This document shows positions 1 to 6,368 of a DNA stretch of 9,521 nucleotides, one piece after another. This DNA comes from Anaerolineaceae bacterium. GTDB taxonomy: Bacteria; Chloroflexota; Anaerolineae; Anaerolineales; Anaerolineaceae. Under the pieces are notes generated by a model, which was not told the DNA's origin, searched no databases, and saw only the letters and a list, made by a program, of their open reading frames with translations. The DNA lies in contig JAIOTF010000130.1 of assembly GCA_021107195.1 (NCBI GenBank), forward strand, positions 1 through 9,521. Direction: 5' to 3'. The stretch's first letter is position 1. Every line of letters begins with the position of its first letter. A program made the position numbers and the translations under genes.

Positions 1-1182
1 AAGGTTTTTAGCCTGTTTAGCGGTCAATTGTGTAAACTTAGCAGCGAAATGTATACCCCATTCCTTAGCAAATGGCGCAACAGAACTCCAGATAGCACCT
101 ACTGGTATATCTTTGAAAGCTTCACCAATTGCAAAGTAAGTGGATTCTTGAATCGCCTCAAATTCAGCCTTTGCATCTTCAACGGCAAGAATCAATTGTG
201 GATCTACACCACAATTACAGTTATTGACAATATAATAAATAAGCTCCATGCGCTCTGCTGCTTCTTCTGTGGCAAGCGCATTAATATACAGCCCTTGCAT
301 AAATGCACTTGTAACAGTAGTTATGGGCTCTATTAATTCAAGTTCATCTGATAATTTATTTAAACCTTGCTTAAACGGCTGATTGCGTGCCACACTTTCC
401 CATTCAGCTAATACTGCTGGGCTTTTTAAGACTTCTTGCGAAACTGCATTAGTACCGTAGACAATTGTTTTGACTAATTCAATTAATTCATCAGAAATAG
501 CTCCGGTTGTATCCGCATACTCAAGAACCCACTCTGCTTCATCAACAAGTGTTTGAGTAAGCGCATTCTCATAATCAACCGATTGAAATGTTTGAAACTC
601 ATTTTGAATTTCTTTTTGAAACACCATACTGAGAATCAATTTTTGGTACATTCGCCGTCGATGATCTTCGTTTCTTATACCTCGGGCACCAAAGGCTGTT
701 CGAAAAAGCTTATCATTATTTGTTGTGTCTGTCTCATCAAAAACTGTACGTATGAAAAAACTTGCCCCACAATTGCCAGGAATATAACCCGAATATAAAC
801 TATCAAAATTATGCGGTCGTGTGCTACCCCCCTGCAAATCAGTGCGACCATGATCTTCAAACTCAAGAGCATTTTGCGCGGCAATGATTATCAACCAGAC
901 AAGGTCGAAGTCACTAACAGGGGTTCCATTACCATCATAGACCATCAATTGATGAACACTCGATAAATGGGTATCAGGATCTAATGGAATTTCATTAATA
1001 TCCGTCCCTGAATCCACAACCGCTTTTATTGTATATGTTTGCCCTTGATAATCTATACTAGTCCAAGTAATTAATGTATTGCTTGCATTAGCAATACTAG
1101 TTGGCATAGCTAATGCAGAAACAAGAATCACAAAAATCAAAACGCTATTTACAAATCCATGCCAAAAAGTTCTTCTCTTCAT
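1..1182 (-). CDS. Secreted protein of unknown function, 3' end outside window
   Basis: Reading the minus strand from ATG at 1182, the frame stays open for 394 codons to base 1, with no stop, so the C-terminus lies outside the window. The start has a strong Shine-Dalgarno (GGGAGGT, complement of 1190-1196) 7 bases upstream. The N-terminus is a classic Sec signal peptide: MKRR, a hydrophobic stretch at residues 14-26 and an AxA-type site (SIANA, cleavage after about residue 33). The mature part begins with a short beta-like, Asp/Thr/Gly-rich region (about 35-155), followed by a largely helical, Glu/Gln-rich region (about 175-394). Three cysteines are visible (C138, C322, C324, the last two as CNC). 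I recognise no family or catalytic motif. The DNA is clearly AT-rich compared with the degV-to-AbiEi part of the window, suggesting separate origin. The export prediction is solid; the function is unknown. Confidence 0.85.
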   Translation of the reverse strand, partial: MKRRTFWHGFVNSVLIFVILVSALAMPTSIANASNTLITWTSIDYQGQTYTIKAVVDSGTDINEIPLDPDTHLSSVHQLMVYDGNGTPVSDFDLVWLIIIAAQNALEFEDHGRTDLQGGSTRPHNFDSLYSGYIPGNCGASFFIRTVFDETDTTNNDKLFRTAFGARGIRNEDHRRRMYQKLILSMVFQKEIQNEFQTFQSVDYENALTQTLVDEAEWVLEYADTTGAISDELIELVKTIVYGTNAVSQEVLKSPAVLAEWESVARNQPFKQGLNKLSDELELIEPITTVTSAFMQGLYINALATEEAAERMELIYYIVNNCNCGVDPQLILAVEDAKAEFEAIQESTYFAIGEAFKDIPVGAIWSSVAPFAKEWGIHFAAKFTQLTAKQAKNL

Positions 1183-1302
1183 CTTGATTACCTCCCAGAC
1201 TATTCTTCTATGATAGAAACACCATCTCTTATATTTTGTGCTTTGCTTTACACAGATATAACTCCAAAGTACAAAATGGATAAATGCCAAATAGACAAAA
1301 TT

Positions 1303-1509
1303 TTAAACCTGCCTTTGTATAGAATTTAAATTTTCATCATCTATCCAGACTGAAAACCAAATGTCTCCCTCCTCTTTGGTGACAACAAAATCAGGGTCTA
1401 AATGGTTTACCGATGAGAACACATCAATGTGTTTGACAATTCTGAATTCACTATGATTTGAACTCCAAAGCAATGCAAATTCATACATAGGGTTTGACAA
1501 ATTTAACAA
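1303..1509 (-). CDS. Small ORF, 68 aa, possible short protein or gene remnant
   Basis: A minus-strand frame from TTG at 1509 (or ATG at 1488, giving 61 aa) to TAA at 1303. The product looks protein-like, with mixed hydrophobic and acidic residues and a C-terminal stretch rich in Trp, Asp and Glu (EEGDIWFSVWIDDENLNS). No Shine-Dalgarno is seen before either start. The frame is closed upstream by TGA at 1534-1536, so it could be the tail of a decayed gene. It lies 120 bases upstream of the secreted-protein gene, on the same strand and in the same AT-rich DNA. No family recognised. Confidence 0.3.
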   Translation of the reverse strand: MLNLSNPMYEFALLWSSNHSEFRIVKHIDVFSSVNHLDPDFVVTKEEGDIWFSVWIDDENLNSIQRQV

Positions 1510-1560
1510 ACAGAAACGACAAACCGCTGTATCTCAAGTGCTTTATGGGGAGGGAGAAAA

Positions 1561-1689
1561 ATGGTATTACTGACCCACCTTATAATCAGTATAAGGGTTT
1601 TCCATTTAGACGTCAACATATTGAGTCAAGTATTTGCCCCAAAGACAGTGGGTGAATTCAGGGAATTGACAGGCGGCTTTTTATCATGA
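1561..1689 (+). CDS. Possible 42-aa small ORF with strong ribosome binding site
   Basis: ATG at 1561 is preceded by GGGGAGGGAG (1547-1556), one of the strongest Shine-Dalgarno-like sequences in the window; GGGGAGG ends 7 bases and AGGGAG 4 bases before the ATG. The frame runs 42 codons to TGA at 1687-1689. The N-terminal half is hydrophobic (VLLTHLIISIRVF) and the C-terminal half polar. No family recognised. The ribosome binding site is the only positive evidence; a purine-rich stretch in non-coding DNA is the alternative. Confidence 0.22.
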   Translation: MVLLTHLIISIRVFHLDVNILSQVFAPKTVGEFRELTGGFLS

Positions 1690-1943
1690 GATGTTTTCCG
1701 CCCGGGGTGCGCACCAGCCACAGATGAAGGTCGTGATGGTTGATTGGCCGTTGGTTGTTTTATGCTTGTTTTGTCGATTCACGAGTTTTTCAATTCTGTA
1801 TTAGAATAGGTGCACTGCGCGAGAAGCGCATCCGGGGGTAGCCGCTTTCTATATTTTATTCTTGGTTTTCAGGCGGTCAAGTTTTGCGGGCGCGGCCTGC
1901 TTTGTCTTTTTATATTTTTTATTCAATTCCAAAGGAAAAGTTC
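1690..1943 (+). other. Non-coding leader region upstream of degV
   Basis: No convincing gene. It contains a perfect 10-base palindrome GGTGCGCACC (1706-1715) and a 5-bp hairpin TGCGC-GAGAA-GCGCA (1816-1830). Base composition rises from the AT-rich left end toward that of degV across this stretch. An in-frame upstream ATG at 1884 exists but is not used as the degV start, because the conserved family N-terminus begins at 1944. Confidence 0.5.
1778..1807 (+). promoter_or_regulatory. Weak sigma-70-like promoter candidate for degV
   Basis: TTCACG (1778-1783, 4 of 6 to TTGACA) and TAGAAT (1802-1807, 5 of 6 to TATAAT) with an 18-base spacer. The start would lie near 1814, giving a leader of about 130 bases that includes the small TGCGC/GCGCA hairpin. 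Such matches are common by chance. Confidence 0.3.
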
Positions 1944-2798
1944 ATGTCTAAAATCGCAATTATCACAGATAGTGATTCCAGTCTGCCTGCCGATCTGGCC
2001 GCGCAGCACGGCATTCGTCAGGTGCCGATCACCATTCATTTTGAGAATGAAAGTTATACTACCGGCGTGGATATCGATGATGCCGGGGTGTTTGAAATAA
2101 TCGATCGCCTGCAGAAGATCCCCACCACGGCGGCGCCTCCGCCGGCCGCGTTTGCTGATGCGTATCAAGCTGCTTTTGATGAGGGCGCGGATGCTGTGGT
2201 CTGCATTTGTGTTTCCAGTGTGATCAGTTCCACCTACAGCGCGGCCAAGACAGCCTGCGAGTTGCTTCCCGGGAAAGAGATTGAAGTGATCGATTCGCGC
2301 AATTTGACCATGGGACAAGGCTTTATGACCCTGATCGCGGCTGAAATGGCAGCACAAGGAGCTTCGGTAGCCGAGATTTCAGCCGCTGTGAAAGATGCCG
2401 GATCGCGCATGCATACCTTTGGCGCTCTGTCCACGCTCAAATATCTGGCGATGAGCGGCCGGGTGGGCAAGCTGGCGGCCGGGATGGCTGCCACGCTCAA
2501 TATCAAGCCGATCCTGACTGTGAGCGATGGCAAGTTGGATATGCTGGAGAAGGTGCGTACACAGAAGCGGGCTTTCATGCGGGTGTTGAAATTAGTCACG
2601 AATACGCTGGGTGATAAATCCGTTGAGCGTATGGCGTTGGTCCATGTCAATAATCCTGAAGGGGCGCAAACTTTAAAGGATATGCTCTGCGAGAGTTTGC
2701 CCTGCCCGGATGATGTCCTCACAGTTGGGTTTACTGCGGGGCTGTCGGTGCATACCGGGCCTGGCATGGTGGCGCTGGTCTTTTTGACTGAAAAATAA
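1944..2798 (+). CDS. DegV family fatty-acid-binding protein
   Basis: 284 aa, the usual length for the family. DegV proteins are cytoplasmic two-domain proteins that bind a single fatty acid; in Firmicutes the FakB members present it to the kinase FakA. Visible family features: N-terminal TDSDSSLP (8-15), a Thr/Pro loop (TTAAPPP, 61-67), SSVISSTYSAA (91-101), IDSR (116-119) followed by GQG (124-126), LKYLAMSGR (165-173), LNIKPIL (185-191), and the C-terminal HTGPG (270-274). I place the start at ATG 1944 because AAAGGA (1931-1936) sits 7 bases upstream and MSKIAIITDS is the expected N-terminus; the frame extends 20 codons further up to ATG 1884 without family resemblance. It is monocistronic, with a strong terminator behind it. 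No fakA-like kinase is in the window, so its partner, if any, is elsewhere. Confidence 0.95.
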   Translation: MSKIAIITDSDSSLPADLAAQHGIRQVPITIHFENESYTTGVDIDDAGVFEIIDRLQKIPTTAAPPPAAFADAYQAAFDEGADAVVCICVSSVISSTYSAAKTACELLPGKEIEVIDSRNLTMGQGFMTLIAAEMAAQGASVAEISAAVKDAGSRMHTFGALSTLKYLAMSGRVGKLAAGMAATLNIKPILTVSDGKLDMLEKVRTQKRAFMRVLKLVTNTLGDKSVERMALVHVNNPEGAQTLKDMLCESLPCPDDVLTVGFTAGLSVHTGPGMVALVFLTEK

Positions 2799-2830
2799 AG
2801 CAGTCTGATGTAGAATGTAAGTGAAACATT

Positions 2831-2850
2831 CCGACAGCAAGTTTTGTCGG
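2831..2850. repeat. Small hairpin after degV
   Basis: CCGACA (2831-2836) and TGTCGG (2845-2850) form a 6-bp stem with an 8-base loop in the degV 3' untranslated region, 9 bases before the main terminator stem. It is not followed by a T-run, so it is not itself a terminator; it could stabilise the mRNA end. Confidence 0.5.
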
Positions 2851-2859
2851 CTGAAATTA

Positions 2860-2906
2860 AAAAAACAATCTCCCGTAAGTTGTGATCTGGCGGGAGATTG
2901 TTTTTT
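2860..2906. terminator. Bidirectional intrinsic terminator, 16-bp perfect stem
   Basis: AAAAAACAATCTCCCG (2860-2875) is the exact reverse complement of 2891-2906, with a 15-base loop. The GC-rich top of the stem is followed by T6 on the plus strand and, through the A-run, by a U-run on the minus strand. It sits between the convergent stops of degV (2798) and the TPR gene (2973), so it can end both transcripts. Confidence 0.92.
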
Positions 2907-2921
2907 AATCGGCAGGAATTT

Positions 2922-2936
2922 GATGCGCTGCGCATC
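2922..2936. repeat. GATGCG/CGCATC mini-hairpin
   Basis: GATGCG-CTG-CGCATC gives a 6-bp stem with a 3-base loop immediately beside the GAGCCTGTCGAA-type repeat. It may be part of one composite intergenic repeat unit (2922-2962), or a secondary hairpin at the 3' end of the TPR transcript. Confidence 0.4.
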
Positions 2937-2943
2937 GCATGTT

Positions 2944-2962
2944 GGGTGAGCCTGTCGAACCC
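2944..2962. repeat. Single copy of GAGCCTGTCGAA-type palindromic repeat
   Basis: GGGTGAGCCTGTCGAACCC has GGGT/ACCC outer arms around the core GAGCCTGTCGAA. From memory, this core (usually with CCCT/AGGG arms) is scattered between genes in many environmental bacterial genomes. Here it lies 11 bases past the TPR stop codon. Only one copy is in the window, so its repeat status rests on recollection. Confidence 0.45.
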
Positions 2963-2972
2963 GGCGATTTTA

Positions 2973-4532
2973 TCATACCAATGTAGGAATATAAGGGGGA
3001 TCGTCAATGGAATGGCCTTCGAGCCAGGCTTCCGCACCGATCTTTGTGAGCAGTTCAACACCAGCCTGCCAGGTTTGCTGGCGGGTTTCGGCGGGTACGA
3101 CCTGGGCCATGGTGAGCAGCACGGCTGCTTTTTCGAGCATCCTTTCCTGGGTTCCGGACAGTTCCAGGCAGCGCTGCAGGTGGGGCAGCTTTTCTTCGCG
3201 GGGGAGGAAGAAGGCCAGGCTGCGCCGGGCGACAGCTTCCAGAACGGGGGAGGTGTTTTCCACGCTCCATTTGACGGCTTTGCGGATATCTTCCAGCGCT
3301 CTTTCTTTTTCTCCCATGCGATAGTAACAGCAGGCTCTCCATACAAAATCGAGGCTATAGCCTTCGCGTGAGCCGCGTTGTTGGTAGTAATCATTGTTCG
3401 AGTTCAATTCTGTGAGCGCTTGTTCATACTCTTCAAAATAATACAGGATGGTGCCCAGATTGCGCCGGCCGCGATTGTGTTCTGATATAAAGCCGAGCTT
3501 TTCGGCATGGGCGATGTGTTCGCGGGTGGTATCCAGCGCGGCCTGCAAATGTCCGCGGGCGAAATGTACCAGTCCCATATTGCCAATGTCGTGGGTGACA
3601 AGCTGGTCGGCGCCTGATTTGCGGCAGAAGCGGATCGAGGAGATCAGGCTGGTTTCAGCATGTTTCAGCTCGCCCATGCTCCAGTAGACCAGTCCGAGAT
3701 TGCTTTGCAGCGATTCGGCTTTGAAGATATCTTCCTGGCTGTTGTACAGGTCAATCGCATACAGTAAGTCGGTGACGGCGCGCTGGAAAGCACCCCGCAT
3801 CCAGAGCAGGGTGGAGCGGCGGGTGTAGAGATCAGCGGTGAGAATGGCATCCGGGCTGTCCTGGTTTTCATCCAGCCAGATCATGTCGTTTACCAGTTCC
3901 AGGGCTTCGTCAATGCGCCCCTGCTCGCGCAGCAGTTCTAACTGGCATTGATTGAGGATCAGCCAGCCGCGGGCGTACTCGGCGGACATCTGTCGGGCAC
4001 TCAAAAAGAGATGGAATGTGTCAGAGAGCCCGCCAAGGACTTGATCGGCCTGGTTGGGATTGCCCATCGAGCGGTAACAGTTGAAGAGCATGCGGCCGGC
4101 GCGGGCTGTTTGGGTGTGCAGGGGGAGATTCAACGCCAGAGCAGCCCGGGCTTCGGCGATGGCCTGGTCAAATTCTCCGCTGACGAAGTGGATCTCGGCC
4201 AGGGCATTGTGATACAGCGCAAGCAGTGTGTCTTCATGCAGGTGTTCCAGGGCAAATCGCAGGTGGGATTGCCACAGGTGGCCGTAGCCCCAGCGCAGCG
4301 GCAGGGGATGCAGGAGGGTGATCAATTCCAGACTGAAATCTTTCAGGGTCGGGTCGCGGCGGGCTTCGTCCAGCAGGGTAAGGAAACTGCGCAGGTGGGA
4401 GCGCACCTTCTCTCGGGGGGAGGTGCGTACATAATGCAGGGATGTTTGCAAACGCTGGTGCAGGTGCTGGCTGTATTCGCTTTGCCAGTGGGCGGATTCA
4501 GTCTGGCGGTAAGTAACGGTGGGCAGGCCCAT
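2973..4532 (-). CDS. TPR-repeat protein, partner of the NB-ARC ATPase
   Basis: 519 aa from ATG 4532; a GTG at 4547 would add five residues and overlap the upstream gene by 14 bases. I prefer the ATG, one base after the upstream TAA; neither start has a well-spaced Shine-Dalgarno. The protein is almost wholly helical and has no signal peptide or membrane segment. Tetratricopeptide-like units are seen at about residues 104-134 (YHNALAEIHFVSGEFDQAIA), 191-220, 236-265, 277-307 (LGLVYWSMGELKHAETSL), 317-347, 357-387 and 397-424, each with the small/aromatic W-LG-Y-A-A-pattern. Such arrays bind peptides, proteins or small ligands. Spacing implies co-translation with the STAND ATPase, so the two products probably act as one machine, like the TPR sensor arm of single-chain MalT or NB-ARC-TPR proteins. 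The specific ligand cannot be read from sequence. Confidence 0.88.
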   Translation of the reverse strand: MGLPTVTYRQTESAHWQSEYSQHLHQRLQTSLHYVRTSPREKVRSHLRSFLTLLDEARRDPTLKDFSLELITLLHPLPLRWGYGHLWQSHLRFALEHLHEDTLLALYHNALAEIHFVSGEFDQAIAEARAALALNLPLHTQTARAGRMLFNCYRSMGNPNQADQVLGGLSDTFHLFLSARQMSAEYARGWLILNQCQLELLREQGRIDEALELVNDMIWLDENQDSPDAILTADLYTRRSTLLWMRGAFQRAVTDLLYAIDLYNSQEDIFKAESLQSNLGLVYWSMGELKHAETSLISSIRFCRKSGADQLVTHDIGNMGLVHFARGHLQAALDTTREHIAHAEKLGFISEHNRGRRNLGTILYYFEEYEQALTELNSNNDYYQQRGSREGYSLDFVWRACCYYRMGEKERALEDIRKAVKWSVENTSPVLEAVARRSLAFFLPREEKLPHLQRCLELSGTQERMLEKAAVLLTMAQVVPAETRQQTWQAGVELLTKIGAEAWLEGHSIDDPPYIPTLV

Positions 4533-4533
4533 G

Positions 4534-6033
4534 TTACGAGGACTCACTCCACGAGCTTAAGATGTCGGTTTGCAAAAAGGTAACTGTCAGACGGTGCAGG
4601 CGGTAGAGAGGTGTCTGTACATCGCCGGTGATTTCCAGCAGCGAGAATTGATCCAACTCTTGCAGGGCATGGTAGAAGGCTTCTTCCGATTGCCCGCTCA
4701 TCACTTGCATGAAGGTCAGGTCTTCCCCTTCGGGGTCAGAAGGCAGGAAGGAAAGCAGCAACTGCCGGGCAGAGTGGCTGAGCAACTGCCAGGTTTGCCA
4801 GTAGAGGTAGCGATAGAGGTCATCCATATTGCCTTTCGCTTTGCGAAAGCCTTCAAGGATGCTTTTCAGCGGCCGTAAATGGAGTTGAGCGGCGACCAGC
4901 TTGATCGCCAGGGGGATACCGCCGACCAATTGATATAGTTCTTCGCAATCCGCTTCGGGAAGGGGGGCGGTGCGGCCGCGGCGGATGCTTTCAGATCGGA
5001 CCAATTCGCAGGCGGATTGAAAATTCAACTCGAAGAGCGGAACAGTTTGTACGTAAGCGAACTGTCGCAAGGTCTGGCGGGAGGTGATCAGGAAACGGCT
5101 TTTTCCGGCACACTTTGCCAGGGCAGGGATGAGCTGCATGTATTCATCCATGGTTTCGAGGTTATCGACCACGATCAGGTAGGCGTCTATGCTCAATGCG
5201 GCCTGGATGGCTTCCAGACGTTCAGGGACCGGCTTGCTTGCCATGTGTCCCATGTCGAGCAGCTCTGCCAGACGGGCGGTAACGTCGTCCAGCGTAGAGG
5301 CAGGCTCTGCCATGGCGGTCATGTGACCATTCTCGGCGAGAAAATACTGCCTGGCGCTGACCCACAGGATATTCTTCCAATGGGACATCGTTTCGGGCAA
5401 GGCTACAAAGGCCCGCGCCAGGGCGGTCTTGCCAATGCCGCCCATGCCTTCCAAACTGACTAGCTGGGGACCGTTTTCATTGTTGAAAAGGCTGGCAAGG
5501 CGCTCAAAATAAGGTCCAGCACCGACCAGTTGAGCAAAATCGGGCAGAGGCAGAGATTGTCCGGCGGGGTTTTTGGTGTTTTGAGCCTGCATCTCCAGGC
5601 GGCGCAGTTTTTGAGCCAGACAGGTAAGGCCCTGATTGATGCGGCGGCGGAACTGCTGTGGAACGACATTGGCGGTGGCAGACAGTTCTTCGACACTCAA
5701 TGGAATGATGGACAGATAACGGTAGTAGAGCGCACTCCACGATTCCAGGTCGTTGTTGTTGCAAAGGAAGTCTTCATGGATGGCTTCGTGAATTTCCGGG
5801 TGGTTGGTCGGCGTATGCGTAGAAAGCAGCTCAGCCTGGCGCAGCTCGCGGTAGGCGTCCGTCACAAGCTGGTCAAGTAGATCTTGCAGGTACAGCAGAC
5901 GGGCTTCAGGTGAATCATCTCCCTGGCGCTCCAGCAGGCAAAGGTCCGGAATCTTCAGGTTTGGCTTTGCGGCATGGCGGAAGCTTCGCAGGCAGGTTTC
6001 CACAAACTCTTTGTTGATCTGTGCAAGCTGCAT
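4534..6033 (-). CDS. NB-ARC STAND ATPase with N-terminal sigma-like HTH
   Basis: 499 aa. The N-terminal part (about 1-150) is helical; residues 99-147 (LYYRYLSIIPLSVEELSATA then QFRRRINQGLTCLAQKL) look like the region-4/HTH fold often found at the front of Chloroflexota regulators. The NB-ARC domain follows: P-loop GMGGIGKT (196-203), Walker B YLIVVDN (285-291), RNBS-B-like SRFLITSR (312-319) and GGIPLA (371-376). A winged-helix region follows (about 405-490), with RLHR (478-481) at the place of the MHD motif. STAND ATPases switch between ADP-bound off and ATP-bound on states after a sensor domain engages a ligand. This protein lacks its own sensor array; that role fits the next gene. ATG 6033 has an AGGA box about 9 bases upstream and a clear promoter. 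Regulator or defence protein are both possible; the NB-ARC call is firm. Confidence 0.9.
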   Translation of the reverse strand: MQLAQINKEFVETCLRSFRHAAKPNLKIPDLCLLERQGDDSPEARLLYLQDLLDQLVTDAYRELRQAELLSTHTPTNHPEIHEAIHEDFLCNNNDLESWSALYYRYLSIIPLSVEELSATANVVPQQFRRRINQGLTCLAQKLRRLEMQAQNTKNPAGQSLPLPDFAQLVGAGPYFERLASLFNNENGPQLVSLEGMGGIGKTALARAFVALPETMSHWKNILWVSARQYFLAENGHMTAMAEPASTLDDVTARLAELLDMGHMASKPVPERLEAIQAALSIDAYLIVVDNLETMDEYMQLIPALAKCAGKSRFLITSRQTLRQFAYVQTVPLFELNFQSACELVRSESIRRGRTAPLPEADCEELYQLVGGIPLAIKLVAAQLHLRPLKSILEGFRKAKGNMDDLYRYLYWQTWQLLSHSARQLLLSFLPSDPEGEDLTFMQVMSGQSEEAFYHALQELDQFSLLEITGDVQTPLYRLHRLTVTFLQTDILSSWSESS

Positions 6034-6092
6034 GGTTCGATTCCTGTTCTGAAAATGTTCGAAATAGCTGGCTAATGTATATAAGCTTTGTT

Positions 6093-6121
6093 ATTATATC
6101 GAAAATAACCAGATACTGCAA
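6093..6121 (-). promoter_or_regulatory. Sigma-70-type promoter of the NB-ARC/TPR operon
   Basis: On the minus strand, TTGCAG (complement of 6116-6121) and a consensus TATAAT (complement of 6093-6098) are separated by exactly 17 bases. Transcription would start near 6086, leaving a leader of about 50 bases before ATG 6033. The -35 box matches TTGACA at only three positions, which would suit activator control. Confidence 0.65.
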
Positions 6122-6169
6122 AAAATATTACCAGTGCTGTCAGTCTCAAAAATCACACGGTCATTTTCC

Positions 6170-6216
6170 AAAGGCGTGGCGCTCAAAATTGAGTTAGGGG
6201 ACAGCGCCTTTTTTTT
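6170..6216 (+). terminator. Plus-strand terminator-like hairpin without an upstream gene
   Basis: GGCGCT (6178-6183) pairs with AGCGCC (6203-6208), followed at once by eight T residues (6209-6216). An alternative outer pairing uses AAAGGCG (6170-6176) with CGCCTTT. The loop holds a nested CTCA-AAAT-TGAG hairpin (6182-6193). It faces away from the NB-ARC gene and lies about 150 bases before the first MFS gene, so it would end either a short RNA started in the divergent region or an early-terminated MFS leader transcript. Confidence 0.6.
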
Positions 6217-6235
6217 CTTTAAGGTAGTATCCTCA

Positions 6236-6249
6236 ATCAGCCTGCTGAT
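6236..6249. promoter_or_regulatory. Dyad ATCAGC-CT-GCTGAT, possible operator
   Basis: A perfect 6+6 dyad with a 2-base centre lies in the otherwise gene-free stretch 6217-6368 before the first MFS gene. Its size suits a dimeric regulator. A weak promoter candidate, TTGTGT (6276-6281) and TGTATT (6299-6304) with a 17-base spacer, follows it. Function is inferred only from symmetry and position. Confidence 0.3.
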
Positions 6250-6368
6250 CATCCAATGGTAAAATCAGAACTGCCTTGTGTATTACAACAACTTCCCCTG
6301 TATTCCTTGTGCTATAAAAACAAGTAAAGGGTGAAAGCCATCCTGATTCAAGGAGTACAAACCAACCT

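Noticed and set aside
28..884. Short frames on both strands over the left-end gene
   Set aside because: The 394-codon minus-strand frame with signal peptide and strong ribosome binding site explains this DNA better.
1884..1943. Longer start for the DegV protein (adds 20 residues)
   Set aside because: The extension has no family resemblance, while MSKIAIITDSDSSLP at 1944 is the typical N-terminus and has its own ribosome binding site.
2234..3394. Long minus-strand frame of 386 codons
   Set aside because: It overlaps both degV and the TPR gene and runs through the terminator; its translation is low-complexity Pro/Ser/Arg-rich, as expected from an antisense or shifted frame of GC-rich genes.
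3948..4583. Plus-strand frame of 211 codons inside the TPR gene
   Set aside because: It is the antisense of a gene with clear TPR repeats and has no ribosome binding site or recognisable domain.
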